Source: DAOMFB01 sp963721385 (GTDB taxonomy: Bacteria; Acidobacteriota; Thermoanaerobaculia; UBA5066). From it: DNA of 64,000 nt. Positions within the stretch are counted from its first letter, which is position 1, and each line of letters opens with the position of its first letter. The position numbers were made by a program, and so were the translations under genes. Under the pieces are notes generated by a model. The model searched no databases and was not told the origin of the DNA. It worked only from the letters and a program-made list of their open reading frames with translations. Shown piece by piece: positions 1-9,652 of the stretch. The stretch covers positions 62,001 through 126,000 of the forward strand of contig CAVRJB010000001.1 of assembly GCA_963721385.1 (NCBI GenBank), in the 5' to 3' direction.

Positions 1-1769
1 AAGGGGGGCGCGGAGACGAAGTCCGACGTCGCCGTCGCCGCCATGAAGACGTACGTCGCGCCGGGCGACCTCGACGAGTACTACCTCTTCTCGTCGGGCG
101 GCCACTCCGGGCCAGATTTACGTCTACGGCGTCCCGTCGATGCGCCACCTCACGACGATCCCCGTCTTCACGCCGTACCCGGGCACCGGCTACGGCTTCG
201 ACGACGAGTCGAGGGCGATGCTCGGCAACCTGACCTGGGGCGACGCCCACCACCCGGCCCTCTCCGAGACGAACGGCGACTACGACGGCCGGTGGCTCTT
301 CATCAACGACATGAACGGGCGGATCGCCCGGATCGACCTCCGCGACTTCAAGACGAAGCAGATCTTCGGACCCGTACCGAACATCTCCGGCAACCACGGC
401 TCGTCGTTCGTCACGCCGAACACCGAGTACGCGATGATGGCGTCCCGCTTCTCGATCCCGATCCCGAAGGGGACGTACGCGCCGATCGAGAAGTACGCGA
501 CCGACTACAAAGGGGTCGTCGTCGCCCTCAAGGTCGACCCGAAGAGCGGCCAGTTGTCGCTCGCGTGGGAGATCATGACCCCGCCCTTCGACTGGGACCT
601 CGGCGACGCGGGCAAGAAGGCCTCGGACGGCTGGATGTTCTGGACCTGCTACAACTCCGAGCGCGCCACGGGCAAGCTCGAGGTGACCTCCGCCCAGCGG
701 GACCGCGACTACATCGCGGCCGTCGACTGGAAGGCCGTCGAGAAGGCCGTCGCCGAGGGGAAGGGCGACCTGATCGGCGGGGTCAAGGTGATCGACCCGA
801 AGAAGGTGCCGGGACTCATCTGGCTGATGCCGTGCGGCAAGTCGCCCCACGGCGTCGACGTCTCGCCCGACGGCAAGTACATCATCGGCTCCGGCAAGCT
901 CCAGGGCGTCACGACCGCCTTCAACTTCGAGAAGGTCAAGACCGCCATCCAGAACAAGGACTTCACGGGCGACGAGGACGGCATCCCCGTCCTGAAGTAC
1001 GAGTCGATCAAGGACGCCGAGGTCCCGGTCGGCCTCGGCCCGCTCCACACGCAGTTCGGGCCGGACGGCATGGCCTACACCTCGCTCTTCGTCGACAGCG
1101 CCATCGCCAAGTGGAAGCTCGGGACGTGGGAGGTCGTGGACAAGATCCCGATGTCCTACTCCATCGGCCACCTCTGCGCGGCCGAGGGCGACACGGTCAG
1201 CCCCGACGGCAAGTACCTCGTCGGCCTGAACAAGCTCTCGCACGGACGGCACCTGTCGGTCGGCCCGTCGCAGCCGGAGTCGTCGCAGCTCGTCGACATC
1301 ACCGAGGAGAAGATGAAGCTCCTCTACGACGCCTTCACCGAGCCCGAGCCCCACTACGCCCAGATGATCAAGGCCGACAAGCTCAAGCCGATCGAGGTCT
1401 ACCCGAAGGAAGAGAACAAGCACCCGCTCGCGATCTGGGACGTCAAGGACGCCGGCGTCACGCGGCAGGGGAACAACGTCCTCGCCAAGGTCGTCCTCGT
1501 CCGCTCGACGATCACGCCGACAGACCATCGAGGTGAACGAGGGCGACACGGTCAAGATCGCCATGACGAACATCGAGCAGACGACCGACGAGCTCCACGG
1601 CTTCGGCCTGCTCGACTACAACATCAACATCGTCTGCGACCCGGGCGAGACGAAAGTCGTCACGTTCAAGGCCGACAAGAAGGGCGTCTTCCCCTACTAC
1701 TGCACCAACTTCTGCTCGGCGCTCCACCAGGAGATGCAGGGCTATCTGATCGTCAAGCCGAAGGGCTGA
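1..1769 (+). CDS. nosZ: Nitrous oxide reductase NosZ, clade II type (5' partial, two frame breaks)
   Basis: Periplasmic multicopper enzyme reducing N2O to N2. The start lies outside the window, so the signal peptide is unseen. The seven CuZ histidines of the beta-propeller are recognisable: DAHHP (two), GNHGSS, SPHGVD, GPLHTQF, SIGHL and EPEPHY. The C-terminal cupredoxin domain carries the CuA ligands in CTNFCSALHQEMQGYL (Cys, Cys, His, Met). The reading frame changes twice. Near 109-113 one extra base separates GGHSG from QIYVYGVPSM, and at 1520 one extra A separates STITP from QTIEVNEG. Removing each base restores a continuous protein of about 590 residues through 1769. Sequence and downstream neighbours match the Sec-exported clade II enzymes known in non-denitrifying N2O reducers. 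The breaks look like sequence errors rather than gene decay, because every ligand is kept. Confidence 0.95.
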
Positions 1770-1824
1770 CAAGGGAAGCGAGGGTGCGGGGAGGTCCGCG
1801 CTACGGGCCTCCCCGCACAAATCC

Positions 1825-2475
1825 ATGAAAGCTTTCTTCGAAAAGAGCAACCGGATCCTCGACCTGCCGCTTGACCTCAAGCCGCGGGCCTTCCTCGTTC
1901 TCGCCTTCCTTCTCCTGATCCCGTCGTACCTCTTCCCGCTCTGGACCCTGACGATGTTCGCGCCCCAGTACCCGGAGGGGCTCCGGATGGGGATCTACAG
2001 CTGGAAGCTCGAGGGGGGCAACAAGGGGCAGGACGTCAAGGAGATCAACGTCCTCAATCACTACATCGGGATGAAGGACATCGAGGTCCAGGACTTCACG
2101 GAGTTCAAATGGATTCCGTTCGTCGTCGGCGGCCTCGGCCTCCTGATCCTCCGGGCCGCGGTCCTCGGAAAGCTGGCCCACGCCGTCGACTGCTTCGTCC
2201 TCTACCTCTACTTCGGGGCTTTCTCCCTCTGGTCGTTCGGGTTCAAGCTCTGGTGGTACGGCCACAACCTCGCGCCGACGGCTTCAGTGAAGATTCCGCC
2301 CTTCATGCCGCCGATGTTCGGATTCAAGCAGCTTGCCAACTTCGGCGTCTATTCGTATCCGGGCCTCGGCTCGTACGCCCTCGGCCTCGCCGTCCTCGCC
2401 CTCGCCTTCGCCGTCTTCTTCGCCTGGAGGGAAGGACGGAGGAGTCTGAACGTCGCGCTGCGCTCCGCGGCATGA
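1825..2475 (+). CDS. nosB: NosB-like integral membrane protein of the nos operon
   Basis: A 216-residue membrane protein lying 55 bp after nosZ. It has four hydrophobic segments, at about residues 22-45, 95-115, 120-142 and 180-200. Two conserved-looking stretches follow: a Trp/Tyr-rich turn (KLWWYGHNLAP) and a Pro/Met-rich segment (KIPPFMPPMFGF). It has no CxxCH haem motif and no Fe-S cysteines. In clade II nos clusters the slot between nosZ and nosD is filled by NosB, a membrane protein of this size whose role in electron supply or maturation is not settled; the assignment rests on position and topology. The stop (2473-2475) overlaps the probable nosD start ATG at 2472 in an ATGA arrangement, which argues for translational coupling. 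Confidence 0.65.
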   Translation: MKAFFEKSNRILDLPLDLKPRAFLVLAFLLLIPSYLFPLWTLTMFAPQYPEGLRMGIYSWKLEGGNKGQDVKEINVLNHYIGMKDIEVQDFTEFKWIPFVVGGLGLLILRAAVLGKLAHAVDCFVLYLYFGAFSLWSFGFKLWWYGHNLAPTASVKIPPFMPPMFGFKQLANFGVYSYPGLGSYALGLAVLALAFAVFFAWREGRRSLNVALRSAA

Positions 2476-3878
2476 CCCTCGCACCGTTCGTCCTGCTCCT
2501 TCCAGATCTCGGGAGAGATGCCCGCCATCGCTCCCGGGACGCTGGAGGGGAGGCCGACGGCGGTCGAGGCCTCTCCTCTTCAGGCGCGGATCGATTCGGC
2601 GGTTCGGTCTGTTCCCGGGGGTTTCTCGATCCCCCCGGGCCCCCCGGGAGAACCGCCCACGGTGGTCGTCGACGGTGGAACGTACGACGGTGACCTCTAC
2701 CTCGATCGTCCGGTGCGGCTCATCGGCCGGAACCGCCCGCTCCTCCGCGGCTCGGGGAGCGGGAGCGTCGTCCGCGTCCGGGCCCCGAACGTCACGGTCG
2801 AGGGGTTCGACATCGACGGGCGCGACGGTGGCGACCTCGCAAAGGACTCCGCCGGGATCCACGTGGCGGCCTCCGGCGCGATTCTCCGGGACAACCGGAT
2901 CCGGCGCTGCGTCTTCGGCATCTACCTCCGCGAGGCGAACGGCGTCCGGGTCGAGAACTGCGTGATCCGGGGGATCGCCGGCCGGGATCCCGGCGAAAAG
3001 GGCTCCGGGATCCACATCTACGACCTCGACGGCTACACGCTGATCGGGAACACCATCGAGGACGTGAGGGACGGCATCTACATCCAGTCCGCCGGGCACG
3101 GCTTCATCTCGAAGAACGTGGCCCGGGACCTCCGGTACGGCCTCCACTACATGTTCTCGGACGACAACGTCTTCGAGGACAACCTTTTCGAGAACGGCGC
3201 GGCGGGCACCGCGCTCATGTACTCGAGGCGGATCACGTTCCGGCGCAACCGCTTCCTCCACAACCGGGGCTTCGCCAGCGTGGGTCTCCTCTTCAAGACC
3301 TGCGACGACGTCGTGGCGGAGGACAACCTCATCGCCGACAACGCGCGCGGCATCTTCATCGAGGGCTCGTACCGGAACCGGTTCGAGCGGAACGTCATCG
3401 CCGAGTCCGACACAGGGATCGTCCTTTTCGACTCGTGCGGCGAGAACGTTTTCCGCGGCAACGCCTTCGTCGCAAACCTGACGCCCCTCACGCTGGTCGG
3501 ACGGCGGACCGACACGGACTTCACCGGCAACTACTGGTCCGAGAACGACGAGCCCGACCTCGACGGCGACGGCCGCTGCGATCGCCCCTACACGCTGACG
3601 AACGTCTTCGACCACATCCGCGGAAACCTGACCGCCGCCGACCTCGTCGCACGCTCACTGGCGGCGACGGCCCTCGGCGCGGCGGAGCGGTCGTTTCCCG
3701 TCCTCCGGCGGATCGAGGCGGAGGACAAGAGGCCTCTCGTCCGGCCCCCGCACCTCCCGGACGTCCCGCGCGCGGGGGCGGAAAGGCACCGGGCCGACGC
3801 GAAGGGCCTTCTCGCCAGCGCCCTGACGCTCGGTCTCGGCCTCGGCGCGGTTATCCTCGGGCGCCGGGGGGAACGTGA
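2472..3878 (+). CDS. nosD: NosD, periplasmic copper-cluster assembly protein (frame breaks near both ends)
   Basis: Periplasmic right-handed beta-helix protein needed, with the NosFY transporter, to build the CuZ centre of NosZ. The body (2518 onward) shows repeated parallel-beta-helix rungs of the type N-x-F/I-x-x-N (DNRIRRCVFGIYLR, GNTIEDVRDGIYI, DNLFENGAAG, RNRFLHNRG, GNAFVAN) and the NYWSEN/D signature. A hydrophobic tail near residue 450 may anchor the C-terminus. The ATG at 2472 overlaps the upstream stop and starts an export-signal-like MTLAPFVLLL, but joining it to the body needs one base removed between about 2490 and 2517. At the 3' end the frame has no stop and runs on to 5232. If the G6 run at 3866-3871 were G7, a TGA at 3876-3878 would overlap the nosF GTG, as at the other nos junctions. 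Confidence 0.85.
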
Positions 3879-4783
3879 TCCGCTTCGAGGCGTTCGGGAA
3901 GAGATACGGGAAGCAAATCGCCGTCGAGGAGCTCACGTTCGCCGTCGAGACGGGGGAGGTCGTGGCCCTCCTCGGACCGAACGGCTCGGGAAAGACGACG
4001 TCGCTCAAGGCGGTGGCGGGCCTGGTCCGGCCGACGGCCGGCCGCGTCCTCATCGGAGCGCCGGGCTCGGCGCTCCGCTCCGCCGCCGAACCGGCAGCGC
4101 GGGAGGTCCTCTCGTATCTTCCGCAGCGCGTCTCGTTTCCCGACGCCCTGACCGGCCGCGAGGTGCTGGAGTTCTACCGGAGGCTGCGGGGTGCGCCCGC
4201 CGCGCGCACGGACGAGGCGCTTCACCTCGCGTCCCTGAACGGCTCCGCCGCGCGGGCCGTCGGGACCTACTCGGGCGGCATGGTCCAGCGGCTCGGCCTC
4301 GCGGTCGCGGTCCTTCCCGACGCGCCCCTCCTCCTCCTCGACGAGCCGACGGCGGCTCTCGACCCCGACGGCCTCTGCGCGTTCTACGGCCTCGTCGAGG
4401 CGAGGCGGCGGGCCGGGAAGACGGTGCTCTTCACGTCGCACCAGCTCGGCGACGTCGAGCAGCTGGCCGACCGGATCGCGATCCTCGTCGAGGGAAAGCT
4501 CGTAGCCCTCCTGACGGCGGGAGATCTCGCGACGCGCCTCGCCGAGCGGGGCGTGATGCGGGTCCGGATCCCCGGCCGCCCGGCGGGCCTGGTCGAGTCG
4601 ATCCGGCTGCTTTCGCCGCAGGCCTCCTGGATCGGCGAGGAGCTGGTCGTCCCCGGACCGGCGCGGCAACGGCCCGCCGTCCTCGACGCGCTCCGGGCCG
4701 CGGGGGCGGAGATCGCCGGCCTCACGGCGCAGGAAGGGCGGCTCGAGGAGTTCTACCGCGAGCTCGTGCAGGAGCACTCGTGA
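3875..4783 (+). CDS. nosF: NosF, ABC transporter ATPase for NosZ maturation
   Basis: Cytoplasmic ATPase that energises the NosY permease during CuZ assembly. The 302-residue protein has Walker A at about residue 33 (GPNGSGKTT), a YSGGM signature near 131, Walker B LLLLDEPT near 151 and the switch His in FTSHQL near 188. The C-terminal 90 residues form an accessory domain, as in NosF/CcmA-type ATPases. The GTG start at 3875 sits inside the inferred nosD stop (GTGA), and its TGA at 4781-4783 overlaps the GTG of nosL, so nosD, nosF and nosL appear translationally coupled. Confidence 0.93.
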   Translation: MIRFEAFGKRYGKQIAVEELTFAVETGEVVALLGPNGSGKTTSLKAVAGLVRPTAGRVLIGAPGSALRSAAEPAAREVLSYLPQRVSFPDALTGREVLEFYRRLRGAPAARTDEALHLASLNGSAARAVGTYSGGMVQRLGLAVAVLPDAPLLLLDEPTAALDPDGLCAFYGLVEARRRAGKTVLFTSHQLGDVEQLADRIAILVEGKLVALLTAGDLATRLAERGVMRVRIPGRPAGLVESIRLLSPQASWIGEELVVPGPARQRPAVLDALRAAGAEIAGLTAQEGRLEEFYRELVQEHS

Positions 4784-5232
4784 GACGTCTCGCTCTGGCT
4801 CTCGCTTTCGGCTCCGCTCTCGCCGCCTGCGGGCGGGGGCCGGCGGCTCCCGCGCAGCCCGACACGAAACACGACGCCTGCGACTGGTGCCGGATGGCGG
4901 TGTCGGACCTCCGGTTCGCGGCCCAGCTCGTCGCGCCTTCGGAAGAGCCGCGCTTCTTCGACGACGTCGGCTGCCTCGCGACCTTTCTGAAGTCGGGGGG
5001 CGCGCCGGCGCGCGGCCAGATCGCCTGGGTCGCCGACCACCGGACGAAGCAATGGGTCCGGGCCGGCTCGGCCCTCTACACGAAAGTGCCGGGGCTCCTG
5101 ACGCCGATGAACTCCTTCCTCGTGGCCCACGCGGACGCCGCCTCACGCGACGCCGACGAGTCGGCGAAAGGGGGGACGCCGTTGACCGCCGCGCAGGTCT
5201 ACGGTTCGAACGGCGTGCCGGACGGTCGATGA
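4780..5232 (+). CDS. nosL: NosL, copper-binding lipoprotein of the nos operon
   Basis: Outer or periplasmic membrane-anchored metallochaperone delivering Cu(I) to NosZ. The 150-residue product begins with a lipoprotein signal (RRLALALAFGSALAAC), with the lipidated Cys near residue 18. It continues with the NosL motif DACDWCRMAVSDLRFAAQ, where Cys and Met provide copper ligands. GTG start at 4780 overlaps the nosF stop; its own TGA (5230-5232) overlaps the ATG of nosY. The gene lies in the same open frame as nosD, which makes one artificially long 904-codon ORF across nosD-nosF-nosL; the lipoprotein signal shows that NosL is a separate protein. Confidence 0.9.
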   Translation: MRRLALALAFGSALAACGRGPAAPAQPDTKHDACDWCRMAVSDLRFAAQLVAPSEEPRFFDDVGCLATFLKSGGAPARGQIAWVADHRTKQWVRAGSALYTKVPGLLTPMNSFLVAHADAASRDADESAKGGTPLTAAQVYGSNGVPDGR

Positions 5233-6068
5233 GAGCCGACGCCGCCTTCTTCCTCTGCGCGCGCCAGGAGCTCCTTCTCGCCGTCCGCTCGCGCTGGACG
5301 CAGGTCTTCGCGACGGTCTTCGCGGCGCTGTCGCTCGCCGTCGCGGTCTCGGGCTACATCCTCTCGGGGGGGCATGGCGTTCAGGATTTCTCCCGCACCA
5401 CCGCGTCGCTCGTCCAGCTCGTCCTGCTCCTCGTCCCGCTCGCCTCGCTCCTGATGGGCGTCCTGACGCTGGTCCCCGACCGGGGCGCGGCGGAGCTCCT
5501 CTTCTCGCAGCCTGTCTCCCGCCGGACGATCCTCTTCGGGCGGCTCGCGGGCCTCCTCGTCGCCCTGACGGCAGCGCAGCTCATCGGGTTCGGGGCGGCT
5601 GGCCTCGTCATCTACTCGAACGCGGGCGACGCCGGCCTCGCGGGCTTCGGCGTCCTCATCGCGGGCTCGGCCATCCTGACCGCCGTCTTCCTGGGCCTCG
5701 GGGCCCTCGTGTCGGTCGGTTCGGCGGGTCGCCGGCGGACGCGCTCTCTCTCGATTGCCCTCGTCGTCTGGTTCGCGAGCGCCGTCCTCGTCGATCTTCT
5801 GGCCCTGGGCGTTGCGTCGCTTCTCCCGTCGGGGCCGGCGTCGCGGGTCCTCATTGCCGCGGTCCTGCTGAATCCCTCGGGTGCCCTGCGGACCGGAGCG
5901 CTCCTCGCGATCGAGGGGACGGCGGCTTTCGGCGCCGGATCGCTCGCGCTCCTCCGGTTCACGAGGGGGCCCTTCGGCGCGAGCCTGCTCATCGCCCTCT
6001 CACTCCTCTTTTGGACAGCGGTCCCGACCCTTCTCGCCGCGCGGCGCCTCGATCGCGTCGACGTCTGA
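5229..6068 (+). CDS. nosY: NosY, ABC transporter permease for NosZ maturation
   Basis: Integral membrane partner of NosF; the pair is thought to export a sulfur species or drive NosD during CuZ assembly. The 279-residue protein starts at ATG 5229, overlapping the nosL stop by four bases. It has six hydrophobic segments spread over the chain, starting at about residues 24, 55, 100, 135, 175 and 255. The cytoplasmic loop after TM2 contains LVPDRGAAELLFSQPVSR, typical of ABC-2/NosY permeases that couple to the ATPase. It is the last recognisable nos gene here. No nosR-type flavoprotein is present, as expected for clade II clusters. Confidence 0.9.
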   Translation: MRADAAFFLCARQELLLAVRSRWTQVFATVFAALSLAVAVSGYILSGGHGVQDFSRTTASLVQLVLLLVPLASLLMGVLTLVPDRGAAELLFSQPVSRRTILFGRLAGLLVALTAAQLIGFGAAGLVIYSNAGDAGLAGFGVLIAGSAILTAVFLGLGALVSVGSAGRRRTRSLSIALVVWFASAVLVDLLALGVASLLPSGPASRVLIAAVLLNPSGALRTGALLAIEGTAAFGAGSLALLRFTRGPFGASLLIALSLLFWTAVPTLLAARRLDRVDV

Positions 6069-6144
6069 CGCGGAACCCGTCTCCACCGACGCTCGTAGAA
6101 TGGAAAGACGCGCGTCCGCGCGGCTCAGGCAAAGGAGTCTTCCC

Positions 6145-8019
6145 ATGGAAAACAGGCCCCGGTCCTTCCCCGTCCGTTTCCTTTCCGGCTTCTGGCGCGG
6201 CGTCGACGAGTCGCGCCGGTTCGCCGTCAACGTTCTCTTCCTCGTCCTCGTCGTCGTCCTCGTCGGTGCGGCGATCTCTGGCGGGCCGAAGGTACCGAAG
6301 GGAGGCGCGCTCGTCGTGAAGCCGAAGGGAGCCCTCGTCGAGCAACTCACGGGCCGGAATTTCCGGGGCTTCCTCGAAGACGTGACCGGCGACGAGCGGC
6401 AGGAGACTCTCCTCAAGGACCAGCTCGACGCCATCCGGGCCGCGAAGGACGACAAGCGGATCTCGTCGATCTTCCTCGACACGTCCGACATGGCGGGCGG
6501 CGGCCTGACGAAGCTCGAGGATCTTCGCGCCGCGCTGCTCGAATTCCGGAAGAGCGGCAAGAAGGTGATCGCCTATTCCGACGCCTACCTCCAGGGCCCC
6601 TACGCGATCGCCTCCGCGGCCGACGAGGTCTGGCTCCACCCCGAGGGCGCGGTGCTGTTCGAGGGCTTCGGAAGGTGGCGGACGTACTACAAGGAGGGCC
6701 TCGACCGGCTCGGCGTCGACGTCCATGTCTTTCGCGTCGGCGAGTACAAGTCGGCCGTCGAGCCCTTCCTCCGGAACGACGCCTCTCCCGAGGCGAAGGA
6801 AGCGGACCTGAAGTGGCTCTCGGACCTCTGGGGCTCGTGGGTGGCCGACGTGGCGGCGAGCCGAAAGCTCAGGCCCGAGGAGGTTCGTGCCTACATCGAC
6901 CGGATGGGCGAGCGGCTCGAGGCGGCGAAGGGCGACCTCGCGAAGATCGCCGTCGAGGCGAAGCTCGTCGACAAGCTCGGCTATCGCGACGAGATCCGGA
7001 AGCGGATGATCGAGATCGCGGGCGAGAACAAGAAGGAGCAGACGTTCCAGCAGGTGAACGTCGCCGATTACCTCGAGGCGAAGGGAGGCGACCGGACCGG
7101 CGCCCGGGGCCGCGGCGACGCGGTGGCCGTCGTCGTCGCGGTCGGGACGATCGTCGACGGCAAGGCGCCGGCAGGGACGATCGGCGGCGACTCGACGGCC
7201 GCCCTCATCCGTCAGGCCCGGCAGGACGACAAGGTGAAGGCCATCGTCCTCCGCGTCGACAGCGGCGGCGGGAGCGCCTTCGCTTCGGAGGTGATCCGGC
7301 GCGAGCTGTCGGTCGCGCGGCAGCAGGGGAAGAAGGTGGTCGTCTCGATGGGTTCCGTCGCGGCTTCGGGCGGCTACTGGATCTCCACGGCCTCCGACGA
7401 GATCTGGGCGAGCCGCGACACGATCACCGGCTCGATCGGCATCTTCGGCATGTTCCCCACGATCGAGAGGCCGCTCGCGAAATACCTCGGCCTCCACGTC
7501 GACGGCGTGGGCACCACGTGGCTTTCCGGCGCTCTCCGCGTCGACCGGCCGATGAAGCCCGAGGTCGAGAGGATGATCCAGCTCATGATCGACAAGGGGT
7601 ACCGGGACTTTCTCGAGCGCGTCGCCGAAGCCCGGAAGATGACGCCCGAGGACGTGAACGAGATCGCGCGCGGCCGCGTCTGGAGCGGCGCCGACGCCCA
7701 CGAGCGGAAGCTCGTCGACAAGCTGGGCAACCTGTCCGACGCCGTCGCGTCGGCGATCCAGATGGGCAAGCTCCCGAAGGACGCGCGCGTCTGGTACGTC
7801 CAGAAGGAGAGGACGTTCAAGGAAAAGCTGATTTCGAAGCTCCTCGAGGGCCGGGCATCGCTCGCCCGCGCGCTCGGCTTCGTGCCCGGAGAGGCGGAGA
7901 CGCCGACACCGTCACCGGCGATGCGCGCCCTCGCCGAGCAGCTCCGCGAGACCGCGAAGCTCCTCTCCCTGAACGATCCGAACGGCGCCTACGCCTACTG
8001 TTTCTGCGAGGTCAAGTGA
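6145..8019 (+). CDS. sppA: Signal peptide peptidase SppA, long (tandem-domain) form
   Basis: Membrane-bound serine protease that degrades signal peptides left after export. The 624-residue protein has one N-terminal transmembrane segment (about 25-45) and two tandem ClpP-fold domains, like the 67 kDa E. coli form. The catalytic Lys is in VGEYKSAVEPF of the first domain (near residue 209) and the nucleophilic Ser is in MGSVAASGGYW of the second (near 410). The start ATG at 6145 is preceded by AAAGGAG at a good distance; the frame is open upstream, but that part is not signal-like. The last residues, YCFCEVK, carry two Cys. The next gene follows immediately. Confidence 0.93.
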   Translation: MENRPRSFPVRFLSGFWRGVDESRRFAVNVLFLVLVVVLVGAAISGGPKVPKGGALVVKPKGALVEQLTGRNFRGFLEDVTGDERQETLLKDQLDAIRAAKDDKRISSIFLDTSDMAGGGLTKLEDLRAALLEFRKSGKKVIAYSDAYLQGPYAIASAADEVWLHPEGAVLFEGFGRWRTYYKEGLDRLGVDVHVFRVGEYKSAVEPFLRNDASPEAKEADLKWLSDLWGSWVADVAASRKLRPEEVRAYIDRMGERLEAAKGDLAKIAVEAKLVDKLGYRDEIRKRMIEIAGENKKEQTFQQVNVADYLEAKGGDRTGARGRGDAVAVVVAVGTIVDGKAPAGTIGGDSTAALIRQARQDDKVKAIVLRVDSGGGSAFASEVIRRELSVARQQGKKVVVSMGSVAASGGYWISTASDEIWASRDTITGSIGIFGMFPTIERPLAKYLGLHVDGVGTTWLSGALRVDRPMKPEVERMIQLMIDKGYRDFLERVAEARKMTPEDVNEIARGRVWSGADAHERKLVDKLGNLSDAVASAIQMGKLPKDARVWYVQKERTFKEKLISKLLEGRASLARALGFVPGEAETPTPSPAMRALAEQLRETAKLLSLNDPNGAYAYCFCEVK

Positions 8020-8045
8020 CGGCCCGCGCGCACGATGGGGCCGGC

Positions 8046-9599
8046 GTGAAGACCGGGGGGATCGTTCTCGCTCTACTCCTTCTGGCGTGCTCCGGCGCGG
8101 GCACGGCCCGCGCCGCGCAGCCGCCGGGCGTCGACGACGCCGCCCTTCGGGCCGCGGCCGTCGCCAGCTTCCCGGAGCTCTTCGAGCTTCTGGCCCTGCC
8201 GAACGACTCGATCAACCCGGCGGACATCGTGAGGAACGCGGCGTGGCTGGAGGCGGCGTTTCGAAAGCGCGGCTTCAGAACGCAGGCGCTCGAGAACCGG
8301 GGACGGCCTCTCGTCTTCGCCGAGTACGAGGGGAACCGCCCCGGGCGAAAGACGGTCCTCTTTTACATGCACTTCGACGGGCAGCCCGTTGTGCCGTCGC
8401 AGTGGTCGCAGAAGGACCCGTGGCGGCCCGTCGTCAAGCGCAAAGGCGCCGACGGCGCGTGGGTCGAGGTGGACCGGGCGGAGGCGATGAAGGCCGACTT
8501 CGACCCCGAGCTGCGCGTCTTCGCGCGCTCGTCCTCCGACGACAAGGGCCCGATCGTCATGTTCCTCGCGGTGTTCGACCTGATGAGAGCACAGAAGCTC
8601 GTGCCGGCGGTCAACGTCAAGGTCCTCCTCGACAGCGAGGAGGAGGTGAACTCGCCGGGGATCGCGGCCGTGGTATCGGCTCACAACGCACTCCTCGCCG
8701 CCGACGCGCTCGTCGTTCACGACGGGCCGGTCCACGCGAGCGGGAGGCCGACGCTCGCCTTCGGGAACCGCGGCGAGGTCGGGGTGACGCTCACCGTCTA
8801 CGGGCCGCGTGCCCCGCTGCACAGCGGGCACTTCGGCAATTACGTGCCGAACCCGGCGCAGCGCCTCGCCCGGCTCCTCGCCGCCATGAAAGACGACGAC
8901 GGCCGCGTGACGATTCCGGGTTATTACTCCCGGACGACGATCACGGACGCCGATCGAAAGGCGCTCGCCGAGGTCCCCGACGACGAGGCGGCGATCCGGA
9001 AGCGCGTCGGCGTTGCCGCGGCCGACAAGGTGGGCGCCACGTACCAGGAGGCGCTCCAGTACCCGTCCCTCAACGTCCGCGGCCTCGCCGCCGCCGGCGT
9101 CGGCGAGAAGGCGGCGAACGTCGTGCCGGAGAAGGCGGTCGCGGAGCTCGACCTCCGGACGACCGTGGAAGCCGACGCGGATTACCTGCTGCCGCTCCTC
9201 CGGACGTTCGTCGAGGCGCAGGGCTATCACCTCGTCGACCGGGAGCCGACCGACGAGGAGCGTGCGCGGTACCCGAAGCTCGCACGGCTGAAGCCCGCGC
9301 TTCCGGAAAGGGCGGCCCGGCAGGAAATCGACTCGGCCGTCGGCCGCTGGGCGACGGCGGCCCTCGAGGAGGCGTTCCGTGACGGCGGCGCGTCGCCGAA
9401 GCCGGTCCGGATCCGGATGATGGGAGGCACCCTTCCAACCTACGAGATCGTGACACCGCTCGGGATGCCGTTCGTCCTCGTTCCGCTCGTCAACGCCGAC
9501 AACAACCAGCACGCGTACGACGAGAACCTGAGGCTCGGCAACTATCTGAGCGGGATGCGAACGATTCTGGGGCTGCTCCTGACGCCCTATCGGGACTGA
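8046..9599 (+). CDS. M20-family zinc peptidase, predicted lipoprotein
   Basis: A secreted metallopeptidase or dipeptidase of the M20/ArgE/DapE family. From the GTG at 8046 the 517-residue product starts with a signal ending LLLLACSG, a lipobox. M20 landmarks follow: the metal His in MHFDGQPV, SSDDKGP with the bridging Asp, the catalytic-base pair DSEEEV, a dimerisation-domain segment LHSGHFGNYVPN, and the C-terminal metal His region NADNNQHAYDENL. An alternative GTG at 8016 overlaps the sppA stop (GTGA) and has GAGG upstream; it would add ten residues before the signal. Substrate cannot be told from sequence; exported M20 relatives of this length act on small peptides. Confidence 0.88.
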   Translation: MKTGGIVLALLLLACSGAGTARAAQPPGVDDAALRAAAVASFPELFELLALPNDSINPADIVRNAAWLEAAFRKRGFRTQALENRGRPLVFAEYEGNRPGRKTVLFYMHFDGQPVVPSQWSQKDPWRPVVKRKGADGAWVEVDRAEAMKADFDPELRVFARSSSDDKGPIVMFLAVFDLMRAQKLVPAVNVKVLLDSEEEVNSPGIAAVVSAHNALLAADALVVHDGPVHASGRPTLAFGNRGEVGVTLTVYGPRAPLHSGHFGNYVPNPAQRLARLLAAMKDDDGRVTIPGYYSRTTITDADRKALAEVPDDEAAIRKRVGVAAADKVGATYQEALQYPSLNVRGLAAAGVGEKAANVVPEKAVAELDLRTTVEADADYLLPLLRTFVEAQGYHLVDREPTDEERARYPKLARLKPALPERAARQEIDSAVGRWATAALEEAFRDGGASPKPVRIRMMGGTLPTYEIVTPLGMPFVLVPLVNADNNQHAYDENLRLGNYLSGMRTILGLLLTPYRD

Positions 9600-9652
9600 C
9601 CCGGACGGCTCCATTCCACCCGGCCGTGGCCGGCTCTAGACTGGCAGCCGCG

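Noticed and set aside
2518..5232. One 904-codon fusion protein NosD-NosL
   Set aside because: nosF lies in another frame across the middle, and NosL begins with its own lipoprotein signal at 4780; the openness is due to a missing base and high GC.
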